Shown: positions 1 through 8,223, numbered from the stretch's first letter. The stretch is DNA of 42,678 nt from Hydrogenophilus sp. (GCA_020725195.1 DYFL01000017.1:1-42678); one strand, 5' to 3'. The notes: generated from the sequence alone by a model not told the origin. Made by a program: numbers and translations.

Positions 1-119
1 GGGGTCAGGGGTCAGGGGTCAGGGGTCAGGGGTCAGGGGTCAGGGGTCAGGGGTCAGGGCTTTTCCCCTGAATCCCGAATCCTGAATCCTGACCCCTGAA
101 TCCTGAATCCCGGCCCCTG
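1..119. repeat. Inverted array of 7-nt repeats downstream of the pyruvate carboxylase genes
   Basis: Bases 1-56 are eight exact tandem copies of GGGGTCA; the window starts inside the array, so it may be longer. After a short centre (GGGCTTTTCCCC, 57-68) come seven heptamers in exact 7-nt register and opposite orientation (69-117): TGAATCC, CGAATCC, TGAATCC, TGACCCC, TGAATCC, TGAATCC, CGGCCCC. TGACCCC is the reverse complement of GGGGTCA, so the two halves can pair in part. The array lies immediately 3' of the minus-strand oadA/pycB stop and could form a transcript-end structure. It is too short-unit and spacer-free to be CRISPR. Its function is unknown. Confidence 0.9.
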
Positions 120-121
120 CA

Positions 122-1978
122 TTATTCCGGCTGGATCTCGATGAGGACCTGATCCGGGGTGACCGCCTCGCCCTTGGCCACGTGGATGGCCACGACGGTG
201 CCAGAGACGGGGGCCTGGATCTCGTTTTCCATCTTCATGGCCTCGATCACCAGCACGCCGTCGCCGGCATTGACCTTCTGGCCCGTCTGGACCAGCACGT
301 CGACGATGGTGCCGGGCATGGCGGTGGTGACGTGGCCGGGGTGGGTGGGCTTGGGCCGCCCCTTGGCCGCGCCGGCCTTTTCGGCGGGCTTGCCGGCGGC
401 GCGCGCCGCGCCTGCCGTGGGGCCCACCTCGATCTCGCCCAGGGTCTCGATCAGGACCTCCTCGGGCACGCCGTCCACGTGCACGTAGTAGGGCCGCTCG
501 GCCTCGTGGCCGTGGCCGGTGCCGGTGATGCGGATGTGGTAGGTCTCGCCGTGCAGCGTCACCTTGAACTCGTTGGGCGCGAACTGGGTGCCGGCGGCCG
601 GGGCGTGTCTGGCCTCGGGCGGCAGCAGGGGCTCGGGCGCGAGCGTGCCGGCGGCGCGCTCCTGCAGATAGGTGCGGCCGAGGTCGGGGAACATGGCGTA
701 GGTGAGCACGTCCTCGTCGGACTTGGCCAGGCCCTCGATCTCGCCGCGCAGCTTGTCCAGCTCGTCGGAGAGCAGGTCGGCGGGGCGGCGGGTGATGACC
801 TCCTGGTTGCCCACGGCGAGTCTGCGCACCTGCTCGTTGACCGTGCCGGGGGCGGCGCCGTAGCGGCCGAGCAGATAGCCCTTGACCTCGTTGGTGACCG
901 ACTTGTAGCGCTCGCCGGTGAGCACGTTGAGCACGGCCTGGGTGCCGACGATCTGGGAGGTGGGGGTGACCAGGGGCGGGAAGCCCAGGTCCTCGCGCAC
1001 CCTCGGGATCTCGGCGAACACGTCGTCCATGCGGTTGAGCGCGCCCTGCTCCTTGAGCTGGTTGGAGAGGTTGGAGATCATGCCCCCGGGGATCTGGGAG
1101 GTGAGGATGCGGGTGTCGACCTGCGGGCCTTCCATCTCGAACTGCCAGTACTTCTTGCGCACCTCGCGGAAGTAGGCGGCGATCTCCTGCAGCAGCGGCA
1201 GGGACAGCCCGGTGTCGTACTCGCTGCCCTGGAAGGCGGCGACCAGGCTCTCGGTGGTGGGGTGGCTGGCGCCCTCGGAGAAGGCCGACAGGCAGCCGTC
1301 GACGATGGTCGCGCCGGCCTCGACGCCCTTCATGTGCACCATGCTGGCGAGGCCCGAGGTGGCGTGGCTGTGCAGGTGGATGGGCATGGAGACCGCGGCC
1401 TTCAGGGCCTGGACCAGCTCCACCGTGGCATAGGGGGTGAGCAGCCCGGCCATGTCCTTGACCGCCAGGGTGTCGCAGCCCATGGCCTCCAGTTCGCGGG
1501 CCATGGCGACGAAATAGGGGACGTTGTGCACCGGGCTGGTGGTATAGCAAAGGGTGCCCTCGGCATGCCTGCCGGCGGCCTTCACGGCCTCGATGGACAC
1601 GCGCATGTTGCGCACGTCGTTCATGGCGTCGAAGACGCGGAAGATGTCGACGCCGTTGTCGGCGCTCTTCTGCACGAAGGCGCGCACGACGTCGTCGGGA
1701 TAGTGGCGGTAGCCCAGCAGGTTCTGGCCCCGGAGCAGCATCTGGATGCGGCTGTTGGGCAGGGCGCGGCGCAGCTTGCGCAGGCGCTCCCAGGGGTCTT
1801 CCTTGAGGAAGCGCACGCAGGCGTCGAAGGTGGCGCCGCCCCAGGCCTCCAGGGACCAGAAGCCCACGCTGTCGAGCTTGCCGCAGATGGGCAGCATGTC
1901 CTCGGTGCGCATGCGGGTGGCGATCAGGGATTGGTGACCGTCGCGCAGGACCAGTTCGGTGATGTGTACTTTCGCCAT
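122..1978 (-). CDS. pycB: Pyruvate carboxylase subunit B / oxaloacetate decarboxylase alpha-like, biotinylated
   Basis: The 618-residue protein carries a carboxyltransferase TIM barrel at the N-terminus (ELVLRDGHQSL near residue 10, and the metal-site HLHSHATSG near residue 205), a PYC/OADA domain in the middle, an Ala/Pro/Lys-rich linker, and a C-terminal biotinyl domain with EAMKMENE; the biotinylated lysine is about residue 582. It transfers CO2 from carboxybiotin to pyruvate to give oxaloacetate, or does the reverse. The same protein architecture serves the Na+-pumping oxaloacetate decarboxylase (oadA). No beta or gamma membrane subunit lies nearby, and a biotin carboxylase gene lies directly upstream, so the two-subunit anaplerotic pyruvate carboxylase is the better reading. 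The stop is at 122-124 and the ATG at 1976-1978. A REP-like repeat separates it from the upstream gene, with which it is probably co-transcribed. Confidence 0.88.
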   Translation of the reverse strand: MAKVHITELVLRDGHQSLIATRMRTEDMLPICGKLDSVGFWSLEAWGGATFDACVRFLKEDPWERLRKLRRALPNSRIQMLLRGQNLLGYRHYPDDVVRAFVQKSADNGVDIFRVFDAMNDVRNMRVSIEAVKAAGRHAEGTLCYTTSPVHNVPYFVAMARELEAMGCDTLAVKDMAGLLTPYATVELVQALKAAVSMPIHLHSHATSGLASMVHMKGVEAGATIVDGCLSAFSEGASHPTTESLVAAFQGSEYDTGLSLPLLQEIAAYFREVRKKYWQFEMEGPQVDTRILTSQIPGGMISNLSNQLKEQGALNRMDDVFAEIPRVREDLGFPPLVTPTSQIVGTQAVLNVLTGERYKSVTNEVKGYLLGRYGAAPGTVNEQVRRLAVGNQEVITRRPADLLSDELDKLRGEIEGLAKSDEDVLTYAMFPDLGRTYLQERAAGTLAPEPLLPPEARHAPAAGTQFAPNEFKVTLHGETYHIRITGTGHGHEAERPYYVHVDGVPEEVLIETLGEIEVGPTAGAARAAGKPAEKAGAAKGRPKPTHPGHVTTAMPGTIVDVLVQTGQKVNAGDGVLVIEAMKMENEIQAPVSGTVVAIHVAKGEAVTPDQVLIEIQPE

Positions 1979-2022
1979 TCTTGTCGTTACCGTGAAGACG
2001 CGCTCGCAGAGCGCACCGCGTT

Positions 2023-2060
2023 CCCCTCTCCCGCAAGCGGGAGAGGGCTAAGGGTGAGGG
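2023..2060. repeat. REP-like palindromic repeat, copy 1
   Basis: A perfect 11-bp stem (CCCTCTCCCGC at 2024-2034, GCGGGAGAGGG at 2037-2047) closes on AA and is followed by CTAAGGGTGAGGG. A closely related copy lies at 13582-13622 with the same palindrome and the same GGGTGAGGG tail. Position between two co-directional genes and dispersed copies are typical of REP/BIME-type intergenic repeats. It could stabilise the upstream pycA message or reduce read-through into pycB. Confidence 0.8.
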
Positions 2061-2126
2061 AAGACGGCCATTGAGCAGATGGCTCCAGTTGGCGAGATGC
2101 GGTCTGCGTCATGGCCGACTACCCAG

Positions 2127-3545
2127 TTACATGCCGAGGTGGGCTGCAATCGCCGCGGAAATGACGGCCGCCGTCAATTCGGGCGGCTGTTTCACGGCGT
2201 AGTTTATCAACTCGGGGTGGGATTCCACGAAGGCCGTGTTGAAGCGGCCGGTGCGGAACTCCGGGTTCTTCAGGATCTCCTGGTAGTAGGGGATGGTGGT
2301 CTTCACCCCGTAGACCACCATGTCGTCGAGCGCCCGCCTGCCCCGTTCGATGGCGCTCTCCCAGGTCAGGTTCCAGACCGTGAGCTTGGCGCACATGGAG
2401 TCGTAGTAGGGCGGGATCACGTAGCCGGTGTACATGGCCGCGTCGGTGCGCACCCCGGGGCCGCCCGGGGCGTAGTAGCGGGTGATGCGGCCGAAGCTCG
2501 GCAGGAAGCCGTTCTTGGGGTCCTCGGCGTTGATGCGGAACTCCATGGCGTAGCCGTGGTGGCGGATGTCCTCCTGCCGGTACTGCAGGGGCAGGCCGGA
2601 GGCGATGCGGATCTGCTCCTGGACGATGTCGATGCCCGTGATGGACTCGGTGACCGTGTGCTCCACCTGCAGCCGGGTGTTCATCTCCATGAAGTAGAAC
2701 TGGTTGTCGGCGTCGAGCAGGAACTCCATGGTGCCTGCATTGGCGTAGCCGATCGCGCGGGCGGCGCGCACCGCGAGCTTGCCGATGTATTCGCGCTGGG
2801 CCTCGGTCAGCTGGGGCGAGGGGGCGATCTCGATGAGCTTCTGGTTGCGCCGCTGGATGGAGCAGTCGCGCTCGTAGAGGTGCACGCAGTTGCCGTGGCC
2901 GTCGGCCAGGATCTGGACCTCGATGTGCTTGGGCGTGACGACGCACTTCTCCAGGAAGACCTCGGGCTTGCCGAAGGCCTTGCCGGCCTCGGAGACCACG
3001 CGCTCGTAGTTCTTGAGCAGCTCGGCCTCCGAGTCGCAGCGGCGGATGCCGCGGCCGCCGCCGCCGTTGGTGGCCTTCAGCATCACCGGGTAGCCGATGC
3101 CGTTGGCCAGGGTGCGGGCCTCCTCCACGTTCTCCAGGTTGTGGTCCGAGCCGGGGATCACCGGGATGCCGGCCTTGATCATGGCCCGTCTGGCCTCGAT
3201 CTTGTCGCCCATCTGGCGGATGACCTCGGGCGTGGGGCCGATGAAGCGGACGCCGCGGCGGGCGCAGATCTCGGCGAGCAGGGGGTTTTCCGAGAGGAAG
3301 CCGTAGCCGGGGTGCAGGGCGTCGCAGCCGGAGGCCACGGCGAGGTTCACGATGTTGTGGGCGTTGAGGTAGCCCAGCACCGGGTCGGAGCCGATGTTGT
3401 AGGACTCGTCCGCCTTCTTCACGTGCAGGGCGTTGCGGTCGGCGTCGGTGTAGATGGCGACCGATTTGATCCCGAGCTCCTTGCACGCGCGCACGATGCG
3501 CACGGCGATCTCACCACGGTTGGCGACGAGTATTTTTCTGATCAT
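2127..3545 (-). CDS. pycA: Pyruvate carboxylase subunit A (biotin carboxylase)
   Basis: The 472-residue protein begins MIRKILVANRGEIAVRI, the invariant biotin-carboxylase start. It has the ATP-grasp glycine-rich loop (KATNGGGGRGIR), the EVQILADGHGN segment, and the active-site region ending in RLQVEHTVTE. It carboxylates biotin on its partner protein with ATP and bicarbonate. The acetyl-CoA carboxylase subunit AccC is nearly identical in fold and the two cannot be separated by motif alone. The choice rests on the downstream biotinylated carboxyltransferase gene and the absence of accB. Longer upstream in-frame reading lacks family similarity, so ATG at 3545 is chosen. A possible -10 (TATACA, complement of 3554-3559) lies only 8 nt from the ATG, and no clear Shine-Dalgarno sequence is visible. 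Confidence 0.88.
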   Translation of the reverse strand: MIRKILVANRGEIAVRIVRACKELGIKSVAIYTDADRNALHVKKADESYNIGSDPVLGYLNAHNIVNLAVASGCDALHPGYGFLSENPLLAEICARRGVRFIGPTPEVIRQMGDKIEARRAMIKAGIPVIPGSDHNLENVEEARTLANGIGYPVMLKATNGGGGRGIRRCDSEAELLKNYERVVSEAGKAFGKPEVFLEKCVVTPKHIEVQILADGHGNCVHLYERDCSIQRRNQKLIEIAPSPQLTEAQREYIGKLAVRAARAIGYANAGTMEFLLDADNQFYFMEMNTRLQVEHTVTESITGIDIVQEQIRIASGLPLQYRQEDIRHHGYAMEFRINAEDPKNGFLPSFGRITRYYAPGGPGVRTDAAMYTGYVIPPYYDSMCAKLTVWNLTWESAIERGRRALDDMVVYGVKTTIPYYQEILKNPEFRTGRFNTAFVESHPELINYAVKQPPELTAAVISAAIAAHLGM

Positions 3546-3657
3546 GGCTTGAATGTATACACCTGCAGCGCAAATTTCGCCCCGGCCGGCACCGCCTCCA
3601 GCGGCCGCTGCCGCGACGCCGGCGACCCCATCCCGATGGCGGTGAGCGGCCAATCCT

Positions 3658-3686
3658 TTGACAAAACAAGCCCTCAAGAATATCAT
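3658..3686 (+). promoter_or_regulatory. Near-consensus sigma-70 promoter for yceD-rpmF
   Basis: TTGACA at 3658-3663 is a perfect -35 box, followed by a 17-nt spacer and TATCAT at 3681-3686 (five of six matches to the -10 consensus). The expected transcription start (about 3692-3695) is only 1-4 nt before the yceD ATG at 3696, so the message may be leaderless. This is the strongest -35/-10 pair seen in the window. Confidence 0.8.
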
Positions 3687-3695
3687 CGATCCCTT

Positions 3696-4133
3696 ATGTC
3701 TGCACAGACCGTGATCGATCCGCTGCGCTTCGCCAGGGCCGGCGAAAGCCTCGCCGGCGCGCTCTCCGTGGCGGAGCTGATCCGGCTGGCGGACAGGTTG
3801 TCGGAGGCGGAGGGCGAGGCCCGCTACCGGGTGAGCGGGCAGGTGCGCGACGGCAGGCCAGCGCTGGGCCTGCGCGTGGAGGCGGACCTGAAGCTGACCT
3901 GCCAGCGTTGCCTGGAGCCGTTCGTCTATCCCTTGCGCACGGAGGCGACCCTCCTGCTCGCCAGGGACGAGGCGCAGCTGGCGCGGTGGGAGGAGGCGGA
4001 TCCCCTGTGCGACGGCGTGGTGGCGGAGCCCCAGATGGACATCGCGGCCCTGGTGGAGGACGAGATCCTGCTCGGCCTTCCCGTGGCCCCCAGGCATCCC
4101 GATGGCGCATGCCGCCCTGCCGGGTTGCCCTGA
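3696..4133 (+). CDS. yceD: YceD/DUF177 family protein upstream of rpmF
   Basis: This 145-residue protein belongs to the DUF177 family. It shows the conserved cysteine motif LTCQRCLEPF near residues 68-77 and the family's IDPLRFA-type N-terminus. It sits immediately before rpmF, the position yceD holds in most proteobacteria. The family is linked to 23S rRNA processing and ribosome biogenesis in plants and some bacteria; the bacterial role is poorly defined. ATG at 3696 is the first start that keeps the IDP motif. A near-consensus promoter ends 9 nt before it, leaving almost no leader and no Shine-Dalgarno site. A GTG at 3711 is the only close alternative and also lacks one. It is somewhat shorter than the E. 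coli protein. Confidence 0.88.
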   Translation: MSAQTVIDPLRFARAGESLAGALSVAELIRLADRLSEAEGEARYRVSGQVRDGRPALGLRVEADLKLTCQRCLEPFVYPLRTEATLLLARDEAQLARWEEADPLCDGVVAEPQMDIAALVEDEILLGLPVAPRHPDGACRPAGLP

Positions 4134-4164
4134 AGATATCGGTTTTTTGTAGGAGCATTAAAAA

Positions 4165-4350
4165 ATGGCCGTTCAACAGAACAAGAAATCCCCGTCCAAG
4201 CGTGGCATGCATCGCGCGCATGACTTCCTGGGCAACCCGCCCACCGCGGTCGAGCCGACCACCGGCGAGGTCCACCTGCGCCACCACGTGAGCCCCAGCG
4301 GCTACTACCGCGGCCGCAAGGTCGTCACCCCCAAGGGCGAAGGCGCCTAA
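4165..4350 (+). CDS. rpmF: 50S ribosomal protein L32
   Basis: This 61-residue basic protein begins [20 protein letters not shown] and contains [16 protein letters not shown], the signature of zinc-free (cysteine-less) proteobacterial L32. It is part of the large ribosomal subunit. A good Shine-Dalgarno sequence (GTAGGAGC) precedes the ATG. Only 31 nt separate it from yceD, so the two are co-transcribed, and it starts the classic rpmF-plsX-fab cluster. A strong hairpin follows 17 nt after the stop codon. Confidence 0.97.
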   Translation: MAVQQNKKSPSKRGMHRAHDFLGNPPTAVEPTTGEVHLRHHVSPSGYYRGRKVVTPKGEGA

Positions 4351-4367
4351 TCCCGTCCGGCGCGCGC

Positions 4368-4390
4368 AAAGCCCGCCTCAGGCGGGCTTT
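4368..4390 (+). terminator. Perfect hairpin between rpmF and plsX (terminator or attenuator)
   Basis: AAAGCCCGCC (4368-4377), a TCA loop and GGCGGGCTTT (4381-4390) form an uninterrupted 10-bp stem. Only TTT follows within the stem itself, so termination would probably be partial. The stem ends 5 nt before the plsX ATG and occupies the position where its ribosome binding site should be. Confidence 0.8.
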
Positions 4391-4395
4391 CAGCC

Positions 4396-5472
4396 ATGCG
4401 TGAAGTCACCATCGCCATCGACGCCATGGGGGGCGATCACGGCCCCCATGTCACCGTCAAGGCCGCCCTCGATTTCATCAGGCAGAACGCCGACGTCAAC
4501 ATCGTCCTCGTCGGCCTGCGCGACGCCATCGAGGCGGAGCTGAAGGCCCATGGCGGGGAGGCAGGCACGCGTCTGCGCATCCACCCGGCCTCGGAGGTCG
4601 TCACCATGGACGACCCGCCCGCCGTCGCCCTGCGCGGCAAGAAAGACTCGTCCATGCGGATGACTGCCGAGCTGGTCAAGCGCGGCGAGGCCGATGCCGG
4701 GGTCTCCGCCGGCAACACGGGGGCGCTGATGGCCGTCTCCCGCTACGTGCTCAAGACCCTGCCCGGCATCGAGCGCCCTGCCATCGCCACGCCCCTGCCC
4801 AGCCGCAGCGGCTGGACCTACGTGCTGGACCTGGGCGCCAACGTGGATTGCACGGCCGAGCACCTGCTCCAGTTCGGGGTGATGGGCGCGGCCCTGGTCT
4901 CCGCTGTCGAGCACAAGGAACGCCCCAGCGTCGGTCTGCTCAACGTGGGCGAGGAGGCCATCAAGGGCAACGAGGTGGTCAAGCGCGCCGCCGAGCTCTT
5001 CAGGGCGAGCGGGCTCAACTTCCACGGCAACGTCGAGGGCGACGACATCTACAAGGGTGCGGTGGACGTGGTGGTCTGCGACGGCTTTGTCGGCAACGTC
5101 GCCCTGAAGGCCTCGGAAGGCCTCGCCAAGATGATCGGCGAGGAGCTGAGGAAGGAATTCAGCCGCAGCCTCCTGAGCCGGCTGGCGGGGCTTGTCGCCC
5201 GCCCCGTGCTCAACGGCTTCAAGCGGCGCATGGATCCGCGCCGCTACAACGGTGCGAGTCTCCTCGGCCTGCGCGGCGTGGTCATCAAGAGCCACGGCTC
5301 GGCCGACGCCTACGCCTACGGCCAGGCCATCGGCCGCGCGATGGAGGAGGTGCGGGGCGGCCTGTTGCGCCGCATCGGCGAACAGGTCGGTGCCCACAAG
5401 CAGAACGATGCATCGCCTGCAGCGAACACGACCCTGGCGGGCGCACAAAACGGACAAGGAGAGGCGGTTTGA
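4396..5472 (+). CDS. plsX: Phosphate acyltransferase PlsX
   Basis: The 358-residue protein starts with [17 protein letters not shown], the diagnostic PlsX N-terminus, and contains [12 protein letters not shown] and [17 protein letters not shown]. PlsX converts acyl-ACP to acyl-phosphate for phospholipid synthesis and is a soluble, peripherally membrane-associated enzyme. ATG 4396 is required to keep the conserved [10 protein letters not shown]. The upstream hairpin ends 5 nt earlier and no free Shine-Dalgarno sequence is present, so translation may depend on ribosomes coming from rpmF or on melting of the hairpin. The stop overlaps the TTG start of fabH. Confidence 0.96.
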   Translation: MREVTIAIDAMGGDHGPHVTVKAALDFIRQNADVNIVLVGLRDAIEAELKAHGGEAGTRLRIHPASEVVTMDDPPAVALRGKKDSSMRMTAELVKRGEADAGVSAGNTGALMAVSRYVLKTLPGIERPAIATPLPSRSGWTYVLDLGANVDCTAEHLLQFGVMGAALVSAVEHKERPSVGLLNVGEEAIKGNEVVKRAAELFRASGLNFHGNVEGDDIYKGAVDVVVCDGFVGNVALKASEGLAKMIGEELRKEFSRSLLSRLAGLVARPVLNGFKRRMDPRRYNGASLLGLRGVVIKSHGSADAYAYGQAIGRAMEEVRGGLLRRIGEQVGAHKQNDASPAANTTLAGAQNGQGEAV

Positions 5473-6428
5473 GCCACGCGCGCATCATCGGCACCGGGGG
5501 CTATCTGCCGGAGCGCATCCTGAGCAATGCCGAGCTGGAGACGATGATCGAGACCACGGACCAGTGGATCGTGGAGCGCACCGGCATCCGCGAGCGCCAT
5601 CTGGCCGCGACAGGGGAGCTGACCAGCGACCTGGCCCTGCAGGCGGCGCGCCGGGCCATCGAGGCGGCGGGCGTCGAGGCCCAGGCCCTCGACCTCATCA
5701 TCGTCGCCACCACGACGCCCGACCGCGTCTTCCCCGGCACCGCCTGCATCCTCCAGGCCAAGCTCGGCGTCACCAACGGCTGCCCCGCCTTCGACGTGCA
5801 GGCCGTCTGCAGCGGCTTCGTCTATGCCCTGAGCGTGGCCGACAGTTTCATCCGCAGCGGCCAGGCGAGGCTCGCCCTGGTGGTGGGGGCCGAGACCCTG
5901 TCGCGCATCACCGACTACAGCGACCGCAGCAACTGCATCCTCTGGGGCGACGGCGCCGGGGCCGTGGTGCTCGCCGCGGGCGACGAGGCCGGGATCATCT
6001 CCAGCCACATCCATGCCGACGGCCGCTACCAGGACCTGCTCTATGTGGACGGCGGCGTCTCCCTGAAGAAGGAGGGGGAGTGCTACATGCGCATGGAGGG
6101 CAACGCCGTGTTCAAGATGGCGGTCAACACCCTCGACGCCATCGTCGACGAGACCCTGGCGGCCAACGGCCTCGCCAAATCCGACATCGACTGGCTGGTG
6201 CCCCATCAGGCCAATATCCGCATCATCCAGGCTACGGCGAAGAAGCTCGGCATGAGCATGGATCATGTGGTCGTCACCGTGGACCGTCACGGCAACACCT
6301 CCGCCGCCTCGATCCCGCTCGCCCTCGACACGGCGGTGCGCGACGGCCGCATCAAACCGGGCGAGCTGGTGCTCATGGAGGCCTTCGGCGGCGGCTTCAC
6401 CTGGGGTTCGGTGCTGGCCAAGTTCTGA
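5469..6428 (+). CDS. fabH: 3-oxoacyl-ACP synthase III (FabH)
   Basis: FabH condenses acetyl-CoA with malonyl-ACP to start fatty-acid synthesis. The 319-residue protein has the catalytic Cys in [10 protein letters not shown], His in PHQANIRI and Asn in RHGNTSAAS, all spaced as in the family. The start is TTG at 5469, overlapping the plsX stop (TTGA), and is supported by AAGGAGAG about 6 nt upstream and by the expected N-terminal sequence [14 protein letters not shown]. No ATG or GTG fits. Translational coupling with plsX is likely. Confidence 0.95.
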   Translation: MSHARIIGTGGYLPERILSNAELETMIETTDQWIVERTGIRERHLAATGELTSDLALQAARRAIEAAGVEAQALDLIIVATTTPDRVFPGTACILQAKLGVTNGCPAFDVQAVCSGFVYALSVADSFIRSGQARLALVVGAETLSRITDYSDRSNCILWGDGAGAVVLAAGDEAGIISSHIHADGRYQDLLYVDGGVSLKKEGECYMRMEGNAVFKMAVNTLDAIVDETLAANGLAKSDIDWLVPHQANIRIIQATAKKLGMSMDHVVVTVDRHGNTSAASIPLALDTAVRDGRIKPGELVLMEAFGGGFTWGSVLAKF

Positions 6429-6435
6429 ACGGCGC

Positions 6436-6517
6436 AACCGCAAAGGCGCAAAGGGCGCAAAGGGCGCAAAGAAATGCAGGAAAGATTCACCTTTTCGATC
6501 TTTGCGCCTTTGCGGTT
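6436..6517. repeat. 18-bp perfect inverted repeat with internal CGCAAAGGG tandem repeats
   Basis: The arms AACCGCAAAGGCGCAAAG (6436-6453) and its exact reverse complement (6500-6517) flank 46 nt. The left arm continues into three tandem CGCAAAGGG-type units up to about 6474. The whole fills the fabH-fabD gap. It may form a long stem in the fab transcript. The type resembles dispersed intergenic repeats, but only one copy is in the window. Confidence 0.8.
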
Positions 6518-6538
6518 AATTGATCTTGGGATTTATCG

Positions 6539-7471
6539 ATGAAATTTGCACTCGTATTTCCCGGCCAGGGCTCCCAGTCCGTCGGCATGATGGCGGCCTA
6601 CGGCGACGCCGCCGTGATCCGGGATGCCTTCAGTGAGGCCTCCGAGGCCCTGGGGCGGGACCTCTGGGCCCTGGTGCAGGACGGCCCGGCCGAGGAACTC
6701 AACCTGACCGTCAACACCCAGCCGGCCATGCTCGCCGCCGGGGTGGCGGTCTACCGCGCCTGGCGCGCCCAGGGCGGGCCCGAGCCCCGGCTCATGGCCG
6801 GCCACAGCCTGGGCGAGTACACCGCGCTGACCTGCGCCGGGGCGCTGCGCTTCCAGGACGCGGTCAAGCTCGTGCGTCTGCGCGCCGAGGCCATGCAGTC
6901 GGCGGTGGCCGAGGGGGTGGGGGCCATGGCCGCCGTCCTGGGCCTGGACGACGAAGCGGTCCGTGCGGTCTGCGCCGAGGCGGCCCAGGGCGAGGTGCTG
7001 GAGGCGGTGAACTTCAATTCCCCCGGCCAGGTGGTCATCGCCGGCCACAAGGCGGCGGTGGAGCGGGGCATGGCCCTGGCCAAGGAGCGGGGCGCCAAGC
7101 GCGCCCTGCCGCTGCCGGTTTCGGTGCCTTCGCACTGCGCCCTGATGCAGCCCGCCGCCGAAAGGCTGCGTGCGGCCCTGAAGGAGGTCGAGGTCCAGGC
7201 CCCCGCGGTGCCCGTGATCCACAACGCCGACGTGGCCGCCTACAGCGACCCCGAGGCGATCCGCGACGCCCTGGCGCGCCAGCTCTACCAGCCGGTGCGC
7301 TGGGTGGAGAGCGTGCAGAAGCTGGGCGCCGAGGGCGTGGAGCTGATCCTGGAATGCGGCCCGGGCAAGGTCCTCGCCGGGCTCAACAAGCGCATCCTGG
7401 AGGCCGTGCCGACCCTGGCGGTCGCCGACCAGGCGGCCCTGGCCGAGGTTTTGGCGAAGATCAAAGGATAA
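6539..7471 (+). CDS. fabD: Malonyl-CoA:ACP transacylase (FabD)
   Basis: FabD loads malonyl groups from CoA to ACP. The 310-residue protein opens with MKFALVFPGQGSQSVGM. It has the nucleophilic serine in GHSLGEYTAL near residue 92 and the catalytic His in PVSVPSHCALM near residue 200. The ribosome binding site is weak (CTTGGG), and an inverted repeat of 18-bp arms ends 21 nt before the ATG. fabG follows after 11 nt. Confidence 0.96.
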   Translation: MKFALVFPGQGSQSVGMMAAYGDAAVIRDAFSEASEALGRDLWALVQDGPAEELNLTVNTQPAMLAAGVAVYRAWRAQGGPEPRLMAGHSLGEYTALTCAGALRFQDAVKLVRLRAEAMQSAVAEGVGAMAAVLGLDDEAVRAVCAEAAQGEVLEAVNFNSPGQVVIAGHKAAVERGMALAKERGAKRALPLPVSVPSHCALMQPAAERLRAALKEVEVQAPAVPVIHNADVAAYSDPEAIRDALARQLYQPVRWVESVQKLGAEGVELILECGPGKVLAGLNKRILEAVPTLAVADQAALAEVLAKIKG

Positions 7472-7482
7472 GGAGACTCAAC

Positions 7483-8220
7483 ATGGAAGGTCGTGTAGCA
7501 CTGGTCACCGGCGCCTCCCGCGGCATCGGCCGGGCCATCCTGCATGAGCTCGCCCGCCGCGGCGCGACGGTGGTCGGCACCGCCACCAGCGAGGCCGGCG
7601 CCGCCGCCATCGGCGAGGAGCTCGCGCGCGCCGGGCTCCAGGGCGAGGGCAGGATGCTCGACGTCACCGACGCCGCCCAGGTGGACGCCCTGGTCGACGG
7701 CCTGCTCAAGCAGCACGGCCGCCTGGACATCCTGGTCAACAACGCCGGCATCACCCGCGACAACCTGCTCATGCGCATGAAGGACGAGGAGTGGGACGAC
7801 ATCATCGCCACCAACCTCACCTCGGTGTTCCGGCTCTCGCGCGCGGTGCTGCGGCCCATGATGAAGGCAAGATACGGCCGCATCGTGAGCATCGCCTCCG
7901 TGGTCGGGGCGATGGGCAACGCCGGCCAGACCAACTACGGGGCGGCCAAGGCCGGCATGATCGGCTTCTCCAAGTCGCTCGCGCGCGAGGTGGGCAGCCG
8001 CAACATCACGGTCAACTGCGTCGCCCCCGGCTTCATAGACACCGACATGACCCGCCAGCTTCCCGAGGCCCAGCGCCAGGCCCTCATCCAGCACATCCCC
8101 CTGGGGCGCCTGGGCGCGGCCGAGGACATCGCCCAGGCCGTGGCCTTCCTGGCCTCGGATCAGGCGGGTTATGTCACCGGCACCACCCTGCACGTCAACG
8201 GCGGCATGTACATGGATTGA
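7483..8220 (+). CDS. fabG: 3-oxoacyl-ACP reductase (FabG)
   Basis: This NADPH-dependent short-chain dehydrogenase reduces 3-oxoacyl-ACP. The 245-residue protein shows the cofactor motif TGASRGIGRA, NNAG near residue 86, the Ser-Tyr-Lys catalytic set (IVSIASVVG and NYGAAKAG) and the C-terminal HVNGGMYMD. A strong AAGGAG site precedes ATG 7483. It is in operon with fabD and is followed by a hairpin with a run of T before acpP. Confidence 0.96.
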   Translation: MEGRVALVTGASRGIGRAILHELARRGATVVGTATSEAGAAAIGEELARAGLQGEGRMLDVTDAAQVDALVDGLLKQHGRLDILVNNAGITRDNLLMRMKDEEWDDIIATNLTSVFRLSRAVLRPMMKARYGRIVSIASVVGAMGNAGQTNYGAAKAGMIGFSKSLAREVGSRNITVNCVAPGFIDTDMTRQLPEAQRQALIQHIPLGRLGAAEDIAQAVAFLASDQAGYVTGTTLHVNGGMYMD

Positions 8221-8223
8221 GGG

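Noticed and set aside
1-119. CRISPR array
   Set aside because: Units are 7 nt with no spacers, so it is a simple repeat array.
122-1978. Na+-pumping oxaloacetate decarboxylase alpha subunit
   Set aside because: No beta or gamma membrane subunit is nearby and a biotin carboxylase gene is; kept only as an alternative.
182-2074. Long plus-strand open frame opposite pycB
   Set aside because: It is an antisense shadow caused by high G+C; it is low-complexity (His/Gly/Ala-rich), and the minus strand encodes a full biotin enzyme.
2079-3695. Upstream extension of yceD across the pycA locus
   Set aside because: This part is antisense to pycA and has no family similarity; the promoter at 3658-3686 lies inside it, so translation starts at 3696.
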